Source: Nansenia antarctica
Lineage: Eukaryota; Chordata; Actinopteri; Argentiniformes; Microstomatidae
Assembly (NCBI GenBank): GCA_963989245.1
Contig: OZ022340.1
Span: 52,639,351-52,703,350 of the forward strand
Length of the DNA stretch: 64,000 nt
Direction of reading: 5' to 3'
Under the pieces are notes generated by a model. It made no database searches. It was not told the DNA's origin and saw only the letters and a program-made list of their open reading frames with translations. This document shows, in pieces, positions 36,770 to 48,639 of the stretch (its first letter is position 1; the number at the start of each line of letters is the position of its first letter). The position numbers and the translations under genes were made by a program.

Positions 36770-37967
36770 GTCACACATGCTGCTAACGCTAATGTAAGGC
36801 GATCAACTTCTCCAGATAGTCCTTGGGCCAAACCCCCAAATTGAACATTTCACTACCAAATTCTGGGCAAATCCTAGATGTGATTTTCTTATTCCTATAC
36901 ATCCCTAGATTATGTTTTGATATGATAGACCTTTTGGATTGGCAGCTTATTAGTAGTTATCACCTCGTAAAGGTACGGAGTGCTTTTTTCAAAACCGGAG
37001 TTTTGCCTAGAAAAGTCCCCTGCCATATCCTGCTCCCCTTCGCATGATTCGCGCCTAGCTGTGCTGTGATTGTGATAGAGACATGAGCCCTTTCATGTTC
37101 TTTATGCGCCTGAGTCTCCTAAACACGTAGAGACCAACCCCGAGTCGATCAATGATTCCTACGATGAGCTATGGTAACTTTACCGCACCTACCCCCTACC
37201 GATGAATGCCTAATTTTTGCGGTTTTCCGGAGGTATTGTGCGGTAGGTGCGGGAAAGTTACCATAGCTCAGCGTAGGAAGCTCTGATCGACTCGGGGTTG
37301 GTCTCTACTTGTTCAGGAGACCCAGGCGCATAAAGCTAACCTGGCTCATGTCTCTATCACAAGCACAGCCCGAGCTATGCGCGACTGACGCGAAGGGGAG
37401 CAGAATATGGCCGGGGACTTTTTGATGGGTAAAACATTTTACCTAATAGATATCACCATGAAACTTTCCCAGTTGATTACTTACATTGAGACAATAATTT
37501 TTTGTATTACAAGTTTTCAGAAATGTTCTGTTTAAATATGCAAATGATGTATTATCTACTTAAAATATGAGTTAATTTGCATATCTTTAAAGAACATTTG
37601 GACCACAGATTGGATAAAGACAGTAATTAATTACTATACATCCCTAGATTATTATTTGATGTGATAGACCTTGTTGGACCTTGTTGTTAGTAGTTTAATA
37701 CCTTATCCCCTCTTAAAGTATGGACTGCTGTCATTTAAAATGTGTGTTAGCCTACGTTCTGTACGGGAGTGGACCCGAATGCAGGACACTGAGGCGGAGG
37801 CAGATGAACAGTTACATTTATTTAGCCCACAAGGCAGTGAAAGCTGTAGGTGTATGGAGTCCGGTGGTAGGTGTGGTCCAAAATTGGGAGATGTTTTCTG
37901 ATTTCTGCCGCCTTCAACACAGTTCTCCATAAGTCCAGGTTTTGGGGTGACACCAGGTTTGAGTTGG

Positions 37968-38502
37968 AGTCATCATCAGAGCAGTGGATGATGCTGTCCA
38001 TCATCAGAGCAGTGGATGATGCTGTCCATGATCAGAGCAGTGGGTGATGCTGTCCATGATCAGAGCAGTGGGTGATGCTGTCCATGATCAGAGCAGTGGA
38101 TGATGCTGTCCATGACAGAGCAGTGGATGATGCTGTCCATCATCAGAGCAGTGGATGATGCTGTCCATGATCAGAGCAGTGGGTGATGCTGTCCATGATC
38201 AGAGCAGTGGGTGATGCTGTCCATGATCAGAGCAGTGGATGATGCTGTCCATGACAGAGCAGTGGATGATGCTGTCCATGATCAGAGCAGTGGATGATGC
38301 TGTCCATGATCAGAGCAGTGGATGATGCTGTCCATGACAGAGCAGTGGATGATGCTGTCCATGATCAGAGCAGTGGATGATGCTGTCCATCATCAGAGCA
38401 GTGGATGATGCTGTCCATGATCAGAGCAGTGGATGATGCTGTCCATGATCAGAGCAGTGGATGATGCTGTCCATCATCAGAGCAGTGGATGATGCTGTCC
38501 AT
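37968..38502. repeat. 28-bp minisatellite
   Basis: About 19 head-to-tail copies built from ATCAGAGCAGTGG and ATGATGCTGTCC. Inside the composite foldback. Confidence 0.95.
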
Positions 38503-38849
38503 GCCGCTTTCTTGGCAGGTTGCTGCTGCATTCACCTGAAGTTGGATCCATCATTAGACTTACACTTACTGCTGATGATGTGGGTCTCTGAAATAGAGGA
38601 ATACATCTAGTTTGACATTAAATTACCAACCTTATTCTGAACTAAAATATTGTCAGGGTGCAGTAATTGGGGCAGATCTCATTACAACTTAGAGGGGCTA
38701 CAAACAAGGAATCTTCTGTAAATTTAATGTAAATTAAGTTACATTAATATTACTACAATATAAAACCCTGTCTCAAGCCTGGGTACACAACAGGCTACTT
38801 TGCTAGTTTAGCTAGCTAACTAAAGTGTTATTAACTATAAATAATAATA

Positions 38850-40620
38850 ATGCATTTTATTTGTATTGCACTTTTCATTCAAAAGAATCTCAGAGTGCTA
38901 CAGAGTAAAAAAAACTAAAACATAATAAGTTAAAAACATAGTAAAACAACTCAAAATAAATCACAAAAATGAACACAGTTCAACAGTCAAAGGCCTGTCT
39001 TAAAAGAGTCCAGGCTCTGTACTGCCCATAGCTGGCTAGGAAGGCTGTTCCACAGGCTCTGTACTGCCCTTAGCTGGCTAGGAAGGCTGTTGCACAGGCT
39101 CTGTACTGCCCTTAGCTGGCTAGGAAGGCTGTTCCACAGGCTCTGTACTGCCCTTAGCTGGCTAGGAAGGCTGTTCCACAGGCTCTGTACTGCCCTTAGC
39201 TGGCTAGGAAGGCTGTTGCACAGGCTCTGTACTGCCCTTAGCTGGCTAGGAAGGCTGTTCCACAGGCACGGCGGAGCCGAACAGAAGGCTCGGTCCCCCA
39301 TGGTGCGGAGCCTGGTATTGGGGACCTGGAGGAGCAAACTGTTTGAAGACCTGAGGGTGCGGGTGGAGGTTTGTGGAGTGATGAGTTCTTGTAGATAGGG
39401 AGGTGCGTGTCCGTTGATGCATTTGTGGGTGAGAAGAAGGACTTTGTAGTCAACCCTGAATGAGACAGGGAGCCAGTGTAGTGAGTGTAGAACAGGGGTT
39501 ATGTGCTTGTATTTGTGGACTCTCATCAGGATCCTGGCAGCGCTGTTCTGGATGTATGGCAGCTTCTGTATGCTTTTGCCAGGAATCCCGATGAAGAGCG
39601 GATTGCAGTAGTCAAAGGCATGGACAAGTTCTCTGCATCTGACAGGGTTAGAGTGGGACGGAGTTTGGAAATATTTCTGAGATGATAGAAGGAGGTTTTG
39701 CACAGGTGTTTTATATGGTCACTGAAGGTCAGGTGAGGGTCAAACCTAACCCCCAGATTTGAAACTGAGGAGGAGAAGAGGATGACTTGACCCTCGAAGG
39801 TGAGCTGTGATATGGGCGAAGACTGAACCTGGTGTGGGGTGCCAACAAGACGAGCTTCGGATTTGTTACTGTTTAACTGAAGGAAGTTGTTGTTCATCCA
39901 TGCCTTTATCTCCTCAAGACAGGTGGTGAGACATGACATGGCTGCAGAGGGGCTTGGGGTAGTTTTAATGTAGAGCTGTGTGTCATCAGCATAACAATGG
40001 AAAGACATCCCATATCTGGTGATGACACGACCGAGGGGGAGCATGTAGGTGATGAAGAGGATGGGGCCGAGAACCGACCCCTGTGGAACACCACAGGTAA
40101 CAGGGAGAAGTCTGGACTTGCATCCTCCCAGTGAGACGTATTCAGTCCTGCCAGAGAGATAGGACTGAAACCACTTCAGTGCAGAGTCTGAGAGTCCAAT
40201 GGTGGTGTGGAGGCGCTCTAGGAGGATAGTGTGATCCACCATGTCAAATGCTGCTGTCAGGTCCAGGAGGATGTCATTAGCAGTTCATTCGTCACCCTTA
40301 GCATAGCCGTTTCTGTACTGTGGGCTGAGCGAAAGCCTGACTGAAATCTTTCAAACAGGTTGTTGTGTTTGAGGTGATCCTGGAGTTGGGAAGCAACTTC
40401 CTTCACTAGCACCTTGGACAGGAAGGCAAGGTTGGTGTATGACTTGAGCAGAGCAGTGGGAATGGGGTCCAGGGCGCAAGTGCATGATTTCATTCCTCTA
40501 AGGATTTCCATAATGTGGCTCTGTTGAACCTCTGTGAAACATGGGAGAGATGGCAAACTCCCAGGCGAGGGGTTGGTAGCAGAGGGAGACAGAGAGGAAG
40601 AGCTGGGCATCAGAGAGCGA
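38850..40620 (-). mobile_element. L2/CR1-like LINE, ORF2 with frame breaks
   Basis: Reading leftward, 40610-40257 gives the start of the RT, 40242-39526 the RT core with YADDTQLY, and 39703-38987 the post-RT part (HWLPVSFRVDYKVLLL). Frames are broken at about 40250 and 39550. The 3' end has an (AAT)n tail at about 38840-38855. Near the C terminus, 39005-39260 holds about six tandem 42-bp units, each encoding a NSLPSQLRAVQSL-type repeat. A second LINE tail with (AAT)n starts at 40745. Confidence 0.9.
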
Positions 40621-41692
40621 ATGTTGTTGACCTTGGATCTGAAAAAGTCAATGAAGCTGTTACATCGCTGCTCTGTAGCCTCAGTAGTGGGAGATGGTTG
40701 TGGCTTCAGGAGATGATTTATGGTAGAAAAAACTAGCTAGCTAGTTATAATAATAATAATAATAATAATAACTTGCATTTATATAGCACCTTCAGGGAAC
40801 CCAAGGTCGCTTCGTTATCTAACCAGTAACCAGCTATACATTACCACTAACTCTAAACTAGCTTGCTAACTTACCTCTAAATATGGATCTGGCTGGGGCT
40901 AAGTTAATTTATTTGAGGAGGTAAACACACACTTTATTTGTTTTAAGCACTTTGTTTTAGATTTTTATTCTGGAAAACTATGTAAATTAACGCATATTTT
41001 AAGTAGATAATGTATCATTTGTATATTTAAACATACAAATTCAGAAAACAATAAATGTACCCATCCATGGGTTTGACCTTTCATCTGACTCCGCCTCAGT
41101 GTCCTGCATTCGGGTCCACAAGTCCCCTGCCATATTTTGCTCCCCTTCACGTCAGTCGCGCATAGCTCGGGCTGTGCTTGCGATAGAGACATGAGCCAGG
41201 TTAGTTTTATGCGCCTGGGTCTCCTGAACACGTAGAGACCCCGAGTCGATCAGAGCTTCCTACGCTGAGCTATGGTAACTTTCCCGCACCTACCGCACAA
41301 TACCTCTGGAAAACCGCAAAAATTAGGCATTCATCGGTAGGGGGTAGGTGCGGTAAAGTTACCATAGCTCATCGTAGGAATCATTGATCGACTCGGGGTT
41401 GGTCTCTACGTGTTTAGGAGACTCAGGCGCATAAAAACATGAAAAGCCTCATGTCTCTATCACAACCACACCACAGCTAGGCGCGAATCATACGAAGGGG
41501 AGCAATATATGGCAGGGGACTTTTCTAGGCAAAACTCCGGTTTTGAAAAAAGCACTCCGTACCTTTACGAGGTGATAACTACTAAAAGGTCTATCATATC
41601 AAAACATAATCTAGGGATGTATAGGAATAAGAAAATCACATCTAGGATTTGCCCAGAATTTGGTAGTGAAAAATGGTTTGGCCCAAGGACTA

Positions 41693-42239
41693 AGAATTGA
41701 TTTAATTGAGTCGTCACTTACAAGCGAGTCCGTTTAATCTCAACGAGACGTCCTTGATATAACTTCTAAGATAAAATGATCCAATCAAATATTCGGCACC
41801 ACTACTGAACTGTTCTTTAAGAGAATATTTATTCGAGCACATCGGCAAACAATAGCATCAGCATACAATAGCATTCCATTCCATGGAAAGGGGTCTTATC
41901 TAGCTTCACCTCCGCAGACCAGGATCAGCTGGTTAACTGCAGAAGTTTCACCGGACAAGAGCCACGTTTCGCCTTGGTCCACAGTTTTTATATATTTTCC
42001 TTAACATTTAGGGATGGGCTGTCCCTCTGGTAGGTTTTATGGTAAGCGTCTGTTTTATATCGGAATGTGGCTTTCGACTTCTTTCGGTGTCCGTGTGAGT
42101 GTGTTATCCTCTTCTTCTGACCCCCCGGTCGTTTGTCATGGTGAGAGTGTCACTCTGTCTGCAACGGTATCCTGAGCAGCCTAGCGCGACGTTAGACACA
42201 CACACACATTCTAATGTTTTTTAAGGAACCAGTAAGCAT
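41693..42239. other. Unassigned stretch, possible solo LTR
   Basis: Contains TTTTTATATATTTTCC (about 41983) but no matching termini were found. No gene seen. Confidence 0.3.
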
Positions 42240-42639
42240 ATATGCACTAGGGATGGGACGATTATCGTGTTTATCGTTAATCGCGATAAAAACACCCGCG
42301 ATAACTTTATCGTGGAGAATTTTAATTAGTTGAATAATCGTCATAATCGTTTTTTTTTTTTTTTTTTTTTTTTAAATGACTGGACTTTTTAAATAGGCAC
42401 TACGTTTTATAAACACTGCTTTGTCTGACTGGTGGTCCCCAGCTGATGACCCAGTTAGGCCCACATAGGTGTTCAGTGAGGTGTCACAGCACACCTGTTC
42501 TAAAGGCACTGTTGGAGGTGCGTCAGGCAGCAATGCCCAGCAGGAGTACCATCACCTGTATCATGATTTGATCTGTCTGTTTTTATTGTATGTATTAATG
42601 TATGTGACCTATGTGTGTTTTTTTGTTGTTGTTGTTAAT

Positions 42640-44026
42640 ATTTTTATTGAGTTTCACAGAGACATGTACACAACAGGACATAACAACAACAACTTGTATC
42701 CGTTAGGTTATTGTCCCATTAATAGTAGAAAACTAGTTTTGCACTTTGTTATGCAGTACATTGTCCATAAACAATAACAGAAAATGTTCTTTCTCTTTTT
42801 TTTTTTTTTAAACAAACTAACAAACAAAAAACAAAGACAAACAAAACAAAACAAAAACAAAAAAACAGGGGGGGAGGAGGCCATGTCACATATCAGAAAT
42901 AAACAGAAAAGAAAATGACAACAAATGCCATAATATATGGGGGGATCACCCCCATCGGAGACAGCATCCATGTCTTAGTCCTAAACACAGCGGCAGCACA
43001 ACACCAGCACAGTAAATAATATTGTGACCCATACATTGTAGATCTGTTACACATTAGTCTTGTGTACTTTCTTGAGTGTAATCCACCAAACCTTTCATTA
43101 CAATGGCAGCCAGTCTGGTACCAATATAATCTAAGAACGGAGACCAAATCTTATAGAATGTCTTTATCTTACACTTATACCTATATGTCAGATATTCCAT
43201 AGGAATCATATCAAAAATTACCTTGTGCCATCCAGCTATTGTAGGCGGTTTGTAGTCTATCCATTTCAGCAATATATTTTTCCTTGCACAAAAAGTGAGG
43301 ATACACAGAAGTCTTTTGGAATGCATACTTTTAAGTTGTTTGTCTGGCAACCCAAACAATAGACACATGGGGTCCTTATCCAATGTAACATCTAGAATTA
43401 GATGAATTTTATCCACTATACCTTTCCAGTAATCATCTATATATCTACAAGTCCAAACACAATGAACAAAGCTCCCAACCTCGGTAATACACTTTGTACA
43501 CATTTCCGATTTGTTATGATCCATTTTATGTCTAAGTTGGGGAGTAATCTGCAAACGTTGTAGTAGTCTAAATTGCGTTTCCTTCGTCCTATTACAGATT
43601 GAGATGTCGTTTGCCGATTGCCATATTAGTGACCAAGTTGCTGCATCAGTATTAATGTTCAGGTCATTATTCCAGTCTTTGGGCGTAAATGCAGGTTTGC
43701 CTTTATCATATTTCGAAAGTGCTCTATACCCAAGCCCCAGAATGCCTCTCGTCTTTCCAGCAGAGACTATCTCCTCCAGCGGAGAGGGTTGGTGACAGAG
43801 GCCAGTGTCTTTTTGGCTATTTAAAAAACTTTGTATCTGAAGGTATCTGAAAAACTCATTTCGTGGTAGGTCATATTTCTTACATAATTGGTCAAATGAA
43901 AGTAGTATTTCCGTATCATATAAATGTCCGATAGTAACCATCCCTTTGCTGTCCCACCGCTTGAAACCCCTATCCGTGGCACCAGGGGAGAAGTCTATGT
44001 TGCCCCAAACTGGCGAGAGGGAGGAT
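42640..44026 (-). mobile_element. L1-type LINE, 3' end of ORF2
   Basis: The frame 43054-43941 (295 codons, minus) resembles the C-terminal region of fish L1 ORF2, with a Cys/His cluster (CTKCITEVGSFVHCVWTC). Downstream 3' UTR ends at TTGTTGTTGTTAATA. The RT domain is missing. Confidence 0.75.
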
Positions 44027-44034
44027 GTAATAAT

Positions 44035-44646
44035 TAGGGCTGTTACGATTATTCGACGTCGTCGACGTCACCGACTACGTCAATACGTCGGTTAGCGTAA
44101 TATGCGTCGGTTAGTCGCATTTTTATTTTATTTTTTGATTTTTTTTTTTTTGCTTTATTTTACCAGGCGAGACAATTAAGTGTATGAGTGAAAATGGATA
44201 GCTACTAGCTAATGTTACACAAGCAATGTAGCTCACCACAGTTCGTATGTCTTGTCTTCTGGTGTTAGTAACGTTAGCTATGTAGCTGGCTAGCTACGGT
44301 AGCCTATTGTCATTGTGGTGCGAGCACCTACTGTACGTTATCTAGCTCGTAGCTCGCATGCTACGTTAGCATCAATTTAGCTAATCATAACATAGCAGCG
44401 AGAGTAACGTTAGCTAGCTATATGTTGTGGTGATGGACAGACTTCTAAATGGCCATGTTGGCATTCAAGTTGGCTAAACATAGCAGTGAGGTGGAGACAA
44501 AAAAGTTTTTTTTTTTTTTTTTTTTTTTTAACAGTACAAAAATTATCGTTAGACTTATCGATAAATTAGTCGTTAGACTAATCTAATAATCGATAAAATA
44601 ATCGCTAGATTAATCGTTAGAAAAATAGTCGTTTGGGACAGCACTA
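44035..44646. mobile_element. Inner hAT MITE, 612 bp
   Basis: Ends TAGGGCTGTTACGATTATTC and TAGTCGTTTGGGACAGCACTA-type, with perfect 8-bp target duplication GTAATAAT at 44027-44034 and 44647-44654. No open frame. Confidence 0.93.
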
Positions 44647-44818
44647 GTAATAATCTTATGTTATAAATAAATAGTAATATAATTGAGATTTCTCACATGA
44701 GCCGCGCGCGAATATCCTCACAGAAATTTGTCTCGCGCGATTGTTCAGCCTGCATGGGTAACGTGACTGTCAAGTCAGCCTTGTCAGTCAGTCACTAACG
44801 TATGCTAGCCTTCTCACC

Positions 44819-45010
44819 ATGGCTGCATCGGCCCCGTGTCCATTGCCTCACCTTTCCAGGGTTGCACGCAGGCTTCTATGCATACCTGCAACTAGTGTTC
44901 CTTCAGAGAGAGTGTTTAGTGCCAGTGGGCACATACTCACACCTCTCCGAGCACAGCTAAAGGCAGAAAAAGTGAACATGTTGACATTTTTGCACTTTAA
45001 CCTATCTTGA
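44819..45010 (+). pseudogene. hAT transposase remnant (dimerisation domain)
   Basis: 63 codons that resemble the hAT C-terminal dimerisation region (PATSVPSERVFSASGHILT, then KVNMLTFLHFNL). The catalytic domain is deleted. Belongs to the outer hAT. Confidence 0.85.
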
Positions 45011-45439
45011 AGCTTTCAAGTCTCTAAGCCACAAGGCTAGCACTCAGTTTGATGACAGAAAAGTGTCAGTGTTCAAGTTTTGTTTGACAGTATTTTTTTC
45101 CTTTATTTATGCAGTGATACCTTATAATTTATCATTACCTTATTTAAGATTTTATTAAAGATTTTTATTTTTGTCAAGATGTTTTTAAAATGATGTTAAT
45201 GTTATTAACATGATTCAATAAAAATACAACAAAATCTAAGTTAAAGTGATTACAGTGTGTTTTATTGGCATTCTAAAAAAAAGTTTTTTTTTTTTTTTTT
45301 TTTTTTAATTCTCGCGATAATATCGTGGATCGCGATTATTTTGCCCACGATAATCGTGACATGACATTTTCTAATCGTCCCACCCCTAATATGCACACAG
45401 TAAGCATATATGCACACAGTTAGCTAACGCTAACAGATG

Positions 45440-45660
45440 CTGCTAACCCCTAACACATGAAAGGGCAATTGGTAATTAAACAGTAGGTAGTTAAACAGTA
45501 GGTAATTAAACAGTAGGTAATTAAACAGTAGGTAGTTAAAGGGCAGTAGGTAATTAAACAGTTGGTAATTAAACAGTAGGTAATTAAACTGTTGGTAATT
45601 AAAGGGCAGTTGGTAATTAAACAGTTGGTAATTAAACAGTTGGTAGTTAAAGGGCAGAAC
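45440..45660. repeat. TTAAACAGTAGGTAA minisatellite, copy 1
   Basis: Short tandem units of about 14-21 bp (GGTAATTAAACAGT variants). A second copy lies at 48030-48245 as part of the 2.6-kb duplication. Confidence 0.9.
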
Positions 45661-46052
45661 TATAAGCACGTCTAACAGATGAATGTCATTTATGATAAGG
45701 CAGCAAGCTGGCTTGGAAGGGAGCTGCCAGTCAAGCGTGCAAAGGCCACGCCCACACAGCTTCAGAACTGTATGACCAGGAAGTAGAGCCTAACTAGAAG
45801 ATTATTTTCATAGTTTATTATGTGTTAACATTTTTCCTGGACACAAAATACAATTGGAACAATTTAATGTTTACTTTCCAGACCCTTAAATTACAGCAAA
45901 TGCAATCAGTAATATTATTATTGCATTTGCAGGACGTGTCCTGTCAGTCTAGATGGGAGTTCAGTGAACTGTTTGTCTGTCATGTCTAATCGACCTGCAT
46001 TGTTTCTGCCTCCAGTGTTTCCAGCCGCAGGTCCTCTTCAGCTCATGTAACC

Positions 46053-47729
46053 ATGGTAACCATGTATGAACCAGAATGCACCGAGTCCCCTGGATCTGGC
46101 CGTGGTTCTCCAGCCCTGAAAAGCCCACAGTGGGGTCCAGAGATGGTGGCAGTGAAGCTGGAGGAAGAGGATGTAGAGGAGAATGGTGTGATGGTGAAAG
46201 AAGAGGATGGAGGAGACCAAAGGAGGGAGGAGGGAGTGATGGTGAATCAAGAGGACAGAGGAAGAGTAGAGATGAAAGACAGTGAGATGGATGGTGAGTC
46301 TTTGTTATTGGTGAGTGTCATTGCACTGTTGTAAAACCAATGCTGCCAGTGCAGTGTGAGTCAGTCAGTACCTGCATCGTCTGACAGTCCTGCTCTCTCC
46401 CGCTGTGTGGGGTTGATATATCAGGCTAGTTCCCCAATCTAACCCAGTCCTGGACTACAGGACAGCCACATGTAAACACTGTTATCCCCAATCTAACCCA
46501 GTCCTGGACTACAGGACAGCCACATGTAAACACCGTTATCCAAAGTGACTTACTACATTTGTCTAAAGTAAGTGAATCAGTTTTAAAAATTGGGGAATAA
46601 AACATAACATAACAACATTGCCCTCTACTGCCCTCTACTGCCCTCTACTGCCCTCTACTGCCCTCTACTGCCCTCTACTGCCCTCTACTGCTCTCTATTG
46701 CCCTCTACTGCCCTCTACTGCCCTCTACTGCCCTCTACTGCCCTCTACTGCCCTCTACTGCTCTCTACTGCTCTCTACTGCTCTCTACTGCCCTCTACTG
46801 CTCTCTACTGCCCTCTACTGCCCTCTACTGCCCTCTACTGCCCTCTACTGCCCTCTACTGCTCTCTATTGCCCTCTATTGCCCTCTACTGCCCTCTACTG
46901 CCCTCTACTGCCCTCTACTGCCCTCTACTGCCCTCTACTGCCCTCTACTGCCCTCTACTGCTCTCTACTGCTCTCTTCTGCTCTCTACTGCTCTCTACTG
47001 CTCTCTACTGCCCTCTTCTGCCCTCTTCTGCCCTCTAATGCTTCTGCTTACTCAGTGTCAGAGAGCCAGAGGACACACCTTGGGTCCCCTGATGCAGAGG
47101 CAGAAGGACAGAACCACCGGAAGGACAATCTTATTAGGCTCCAGCCACCACCACCACCACCACCACCACCTCCCACCCACAGGGACCATCACTCTCCCAA
47201 CATTAAAGAAGAGTACGACACACCGTGGGACAGGTTTCTACGGGACTTTATCAAAAACCAAAAGGCCAAAGATGAGATGCTCAGCAGATCTGCGTCAGGG
47301 CGTCACCTCTCTGAAGCAGCGAATGACATGGATAGTGACAGTAATGACATGGATAGTGACAGTAATGACATGGATAGTGACAGTAACGGCAGTTCAGAGG
47401 TCAAGACTGGAGGTCAGGAGGTCAAGATCGAAGAGTGCTATGGTAGGAATTCCTCTCAGCAAAGGCCAACCACAGGCCGCGCTCGAGCTGACCAATCACA
47501 TCCTGAGTCAGGTGGTCACAAGAGCAGCTCAGTGATTGGATTACAGGAGCAGCAGAGAAGGACAGCGGCAGGGCAAACCTCTGAGCAAAGGAAACATAGT
47601 TGTGGTCATGATGACATGCGCCAGTGCTACGTCCAGTGTGGGAAGAAACTAAACACTGCTGATATTGTGAAAATACAGCAGCGAATTAGAAGACCAGACC
47701 AACACCGTTGTGCTACAACTGATCAGTAA
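46053..47729 (+). CDS. Zinc-finger-family gene A, acidic two-exon protein
   Basis: Exon 46016-46293 (ATG 46053; MVTMYEPECTESPGS, then KLEEEDVEENG, KEEDGG) joins in phase to 47056-47729 (SESQRTHLGSPDAEAEG). If read to the stop it gives 304 residues: acidic N terminus, a polyproline run of about ten, three DMDSDSN repeats and a basic end MRQCYVQCGKK...RCATTDQ. The TAA overlaps an excellent donor (ATCA|GTAAGT), so the exon may instead continue to a later exon. It does not join in frame to the finger exon at 55114 (phase 2 meets phase 1). The N-terminal exon type is common in fish C2H2 genes. The intron consists of a 10-bp minisatellite. Function unknown; a finger exon may have been lost. Confidence 0.6.
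46616..47043 (+). repeat. CCCTCTACTG 10-bp minisatellite, array 1
   Basis: More than 40 copies of CCCTCTACTG or CTCTCTACTG in the intron of gene A, next to its exon 2 acceptor. Because 10 is not a multiple of three, all three plus frames stay open and give false ORFs. Confidence 0.97.
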
Positions 47730-47739
47730 GTCACACATG

Positions 47740-48025
47740 CTGCTAACGCTAACACGTGCTGCTAACCCCTAACACATGCTGCTAACCCCTAACACATGCT
47801 GCTAACGCTAATACATGCTGCTAACGCTAATACATGCTGCTAACGCTAACACATGCTGCTAACCCCTAACACATGCTGCTAACGCTAACACATGCTGCTA
47901 ACGCTAACACATGCTGCTAACGCTAACACATGCTGCTAACGCTAACACATGCTGGTAACGCTAACTCATGCTGCTAACGCTAACACATGCTGCTAACGCT
48001 AACACGCTGCTAACCCTAACACATG
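47740..48025. repeat. CATGCTGCTAACGCTAACA minisatellite
   Basis: About 15 copies of an 18-19 bp unit just after the gene A donor. Confidence 0.95.
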
Positions 48026-48029
48026 AAAG

Positions 48030-48245
48030 GGCAATTGGTAATTAAACAGTAGGTAGTTAAAGGGCAGTTGGTAGTTAAAGGTCAGTTGGTAATTAAACAG
48101 TTGGTAATTAAACAGTAGGTAGTTAAAGGGCAGTAGGTAATTAAACAGTTGGTAATTAAACTGTTGGTAATTAAACTGTTGGTAATTAAAGGGCAGTTGG
48201 TAATTAAACAGTTGGTAATTAAACAGTTGGTAGTTAAAGGGCAGA
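48030..48245. repeat. TTAAACAGTTGGTAA minisatellite, copy 2
   Basis: Second copy of the 45440-45660 array, with different unit number. Confidence 0.9.
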
Positions 48246-48639
48246 ACTATAAGCACGTCTAACAGATGAATGTCATTTATGATAAGGCAGCAAGCTGGCT
48301 TGGAAGGGAGCTGCCAGTCAAGCGTGCAAAGGCCACGCCCACACAGCCTCAGAACTGTATGACCAGGAAGTAGAGCCTAACTAGAAGATTATTTTCATAG
48401 TTTATTATGTGTTAACATTTTTCCTGGACACAAAATACAATTGGAACCATTTAATGTTTACTTTCCAGACCCTTAAATTACAGCAAATGCAATCAGTAAT
48501 ATTATTATTGCATTTGCAGGACGTGTCCTGTCAGTCTAGATGGGAGTTCAGTGAACTGTTTGTCTGTCATGTCTAATCAACCTGCATTGTTTCTGCCTCC
48601 AGTGTTTCCAGCCGCAGGTCCTCTTCAGCTCATGTAACC

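Larger units (their letters stand above)
36819..41690. mobile_element. 4.9-kb composite foldback element
   Basis: Inverted ends GTCCTTGGGCCAAACC and GGTTTGGCCCAAGGAC flanked by TA on each side (36817-36818, 41691-41692). The left arm 36819-37600 is the reverse complement of 40960-41690, with some rearrangement. Each arm has its own palindrome (about 37090-37330 and 41200-41440). The middle holds a minisatellite and a LINE. No transposase frame is seen; the TA and long arms suggest a Tc1-mariner-like or foldback origin. Confidence 0.7.
42248..45388. mobile_element. hAT element with perfect target duplication, nested host
   Basis: Ends TAGGGATGGGACGATTA and TAATCGTCCCACCCCTA, 8-bp target duplication ATATGCAC at 42240-42247 and 45389-45396. 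Inside are an L1 fragment (42640-44026) and a second hAT (44035-44646). The host's own coding remnant is at 44819-45010. Confidence 0.93.

Noticed and set aside
37968..38502. Regular 28-bp repeats that look like a CRISPR array
   Set aside because: Units are head-to-tail with no spacers, and the host is a vertebrate.
43054..43941. A 295-codon minus-strand host gene
   Set aside because: Resembles the L1 ORF2 C terminus and sits inside a hAT element.
46618..47055. Long frames rich in STALYCPLLP
   Set aside because: 10-bp CCCTCTACTG units keep all frames open. Only the part after the acceptor at 47055 looks like real coding sequence.
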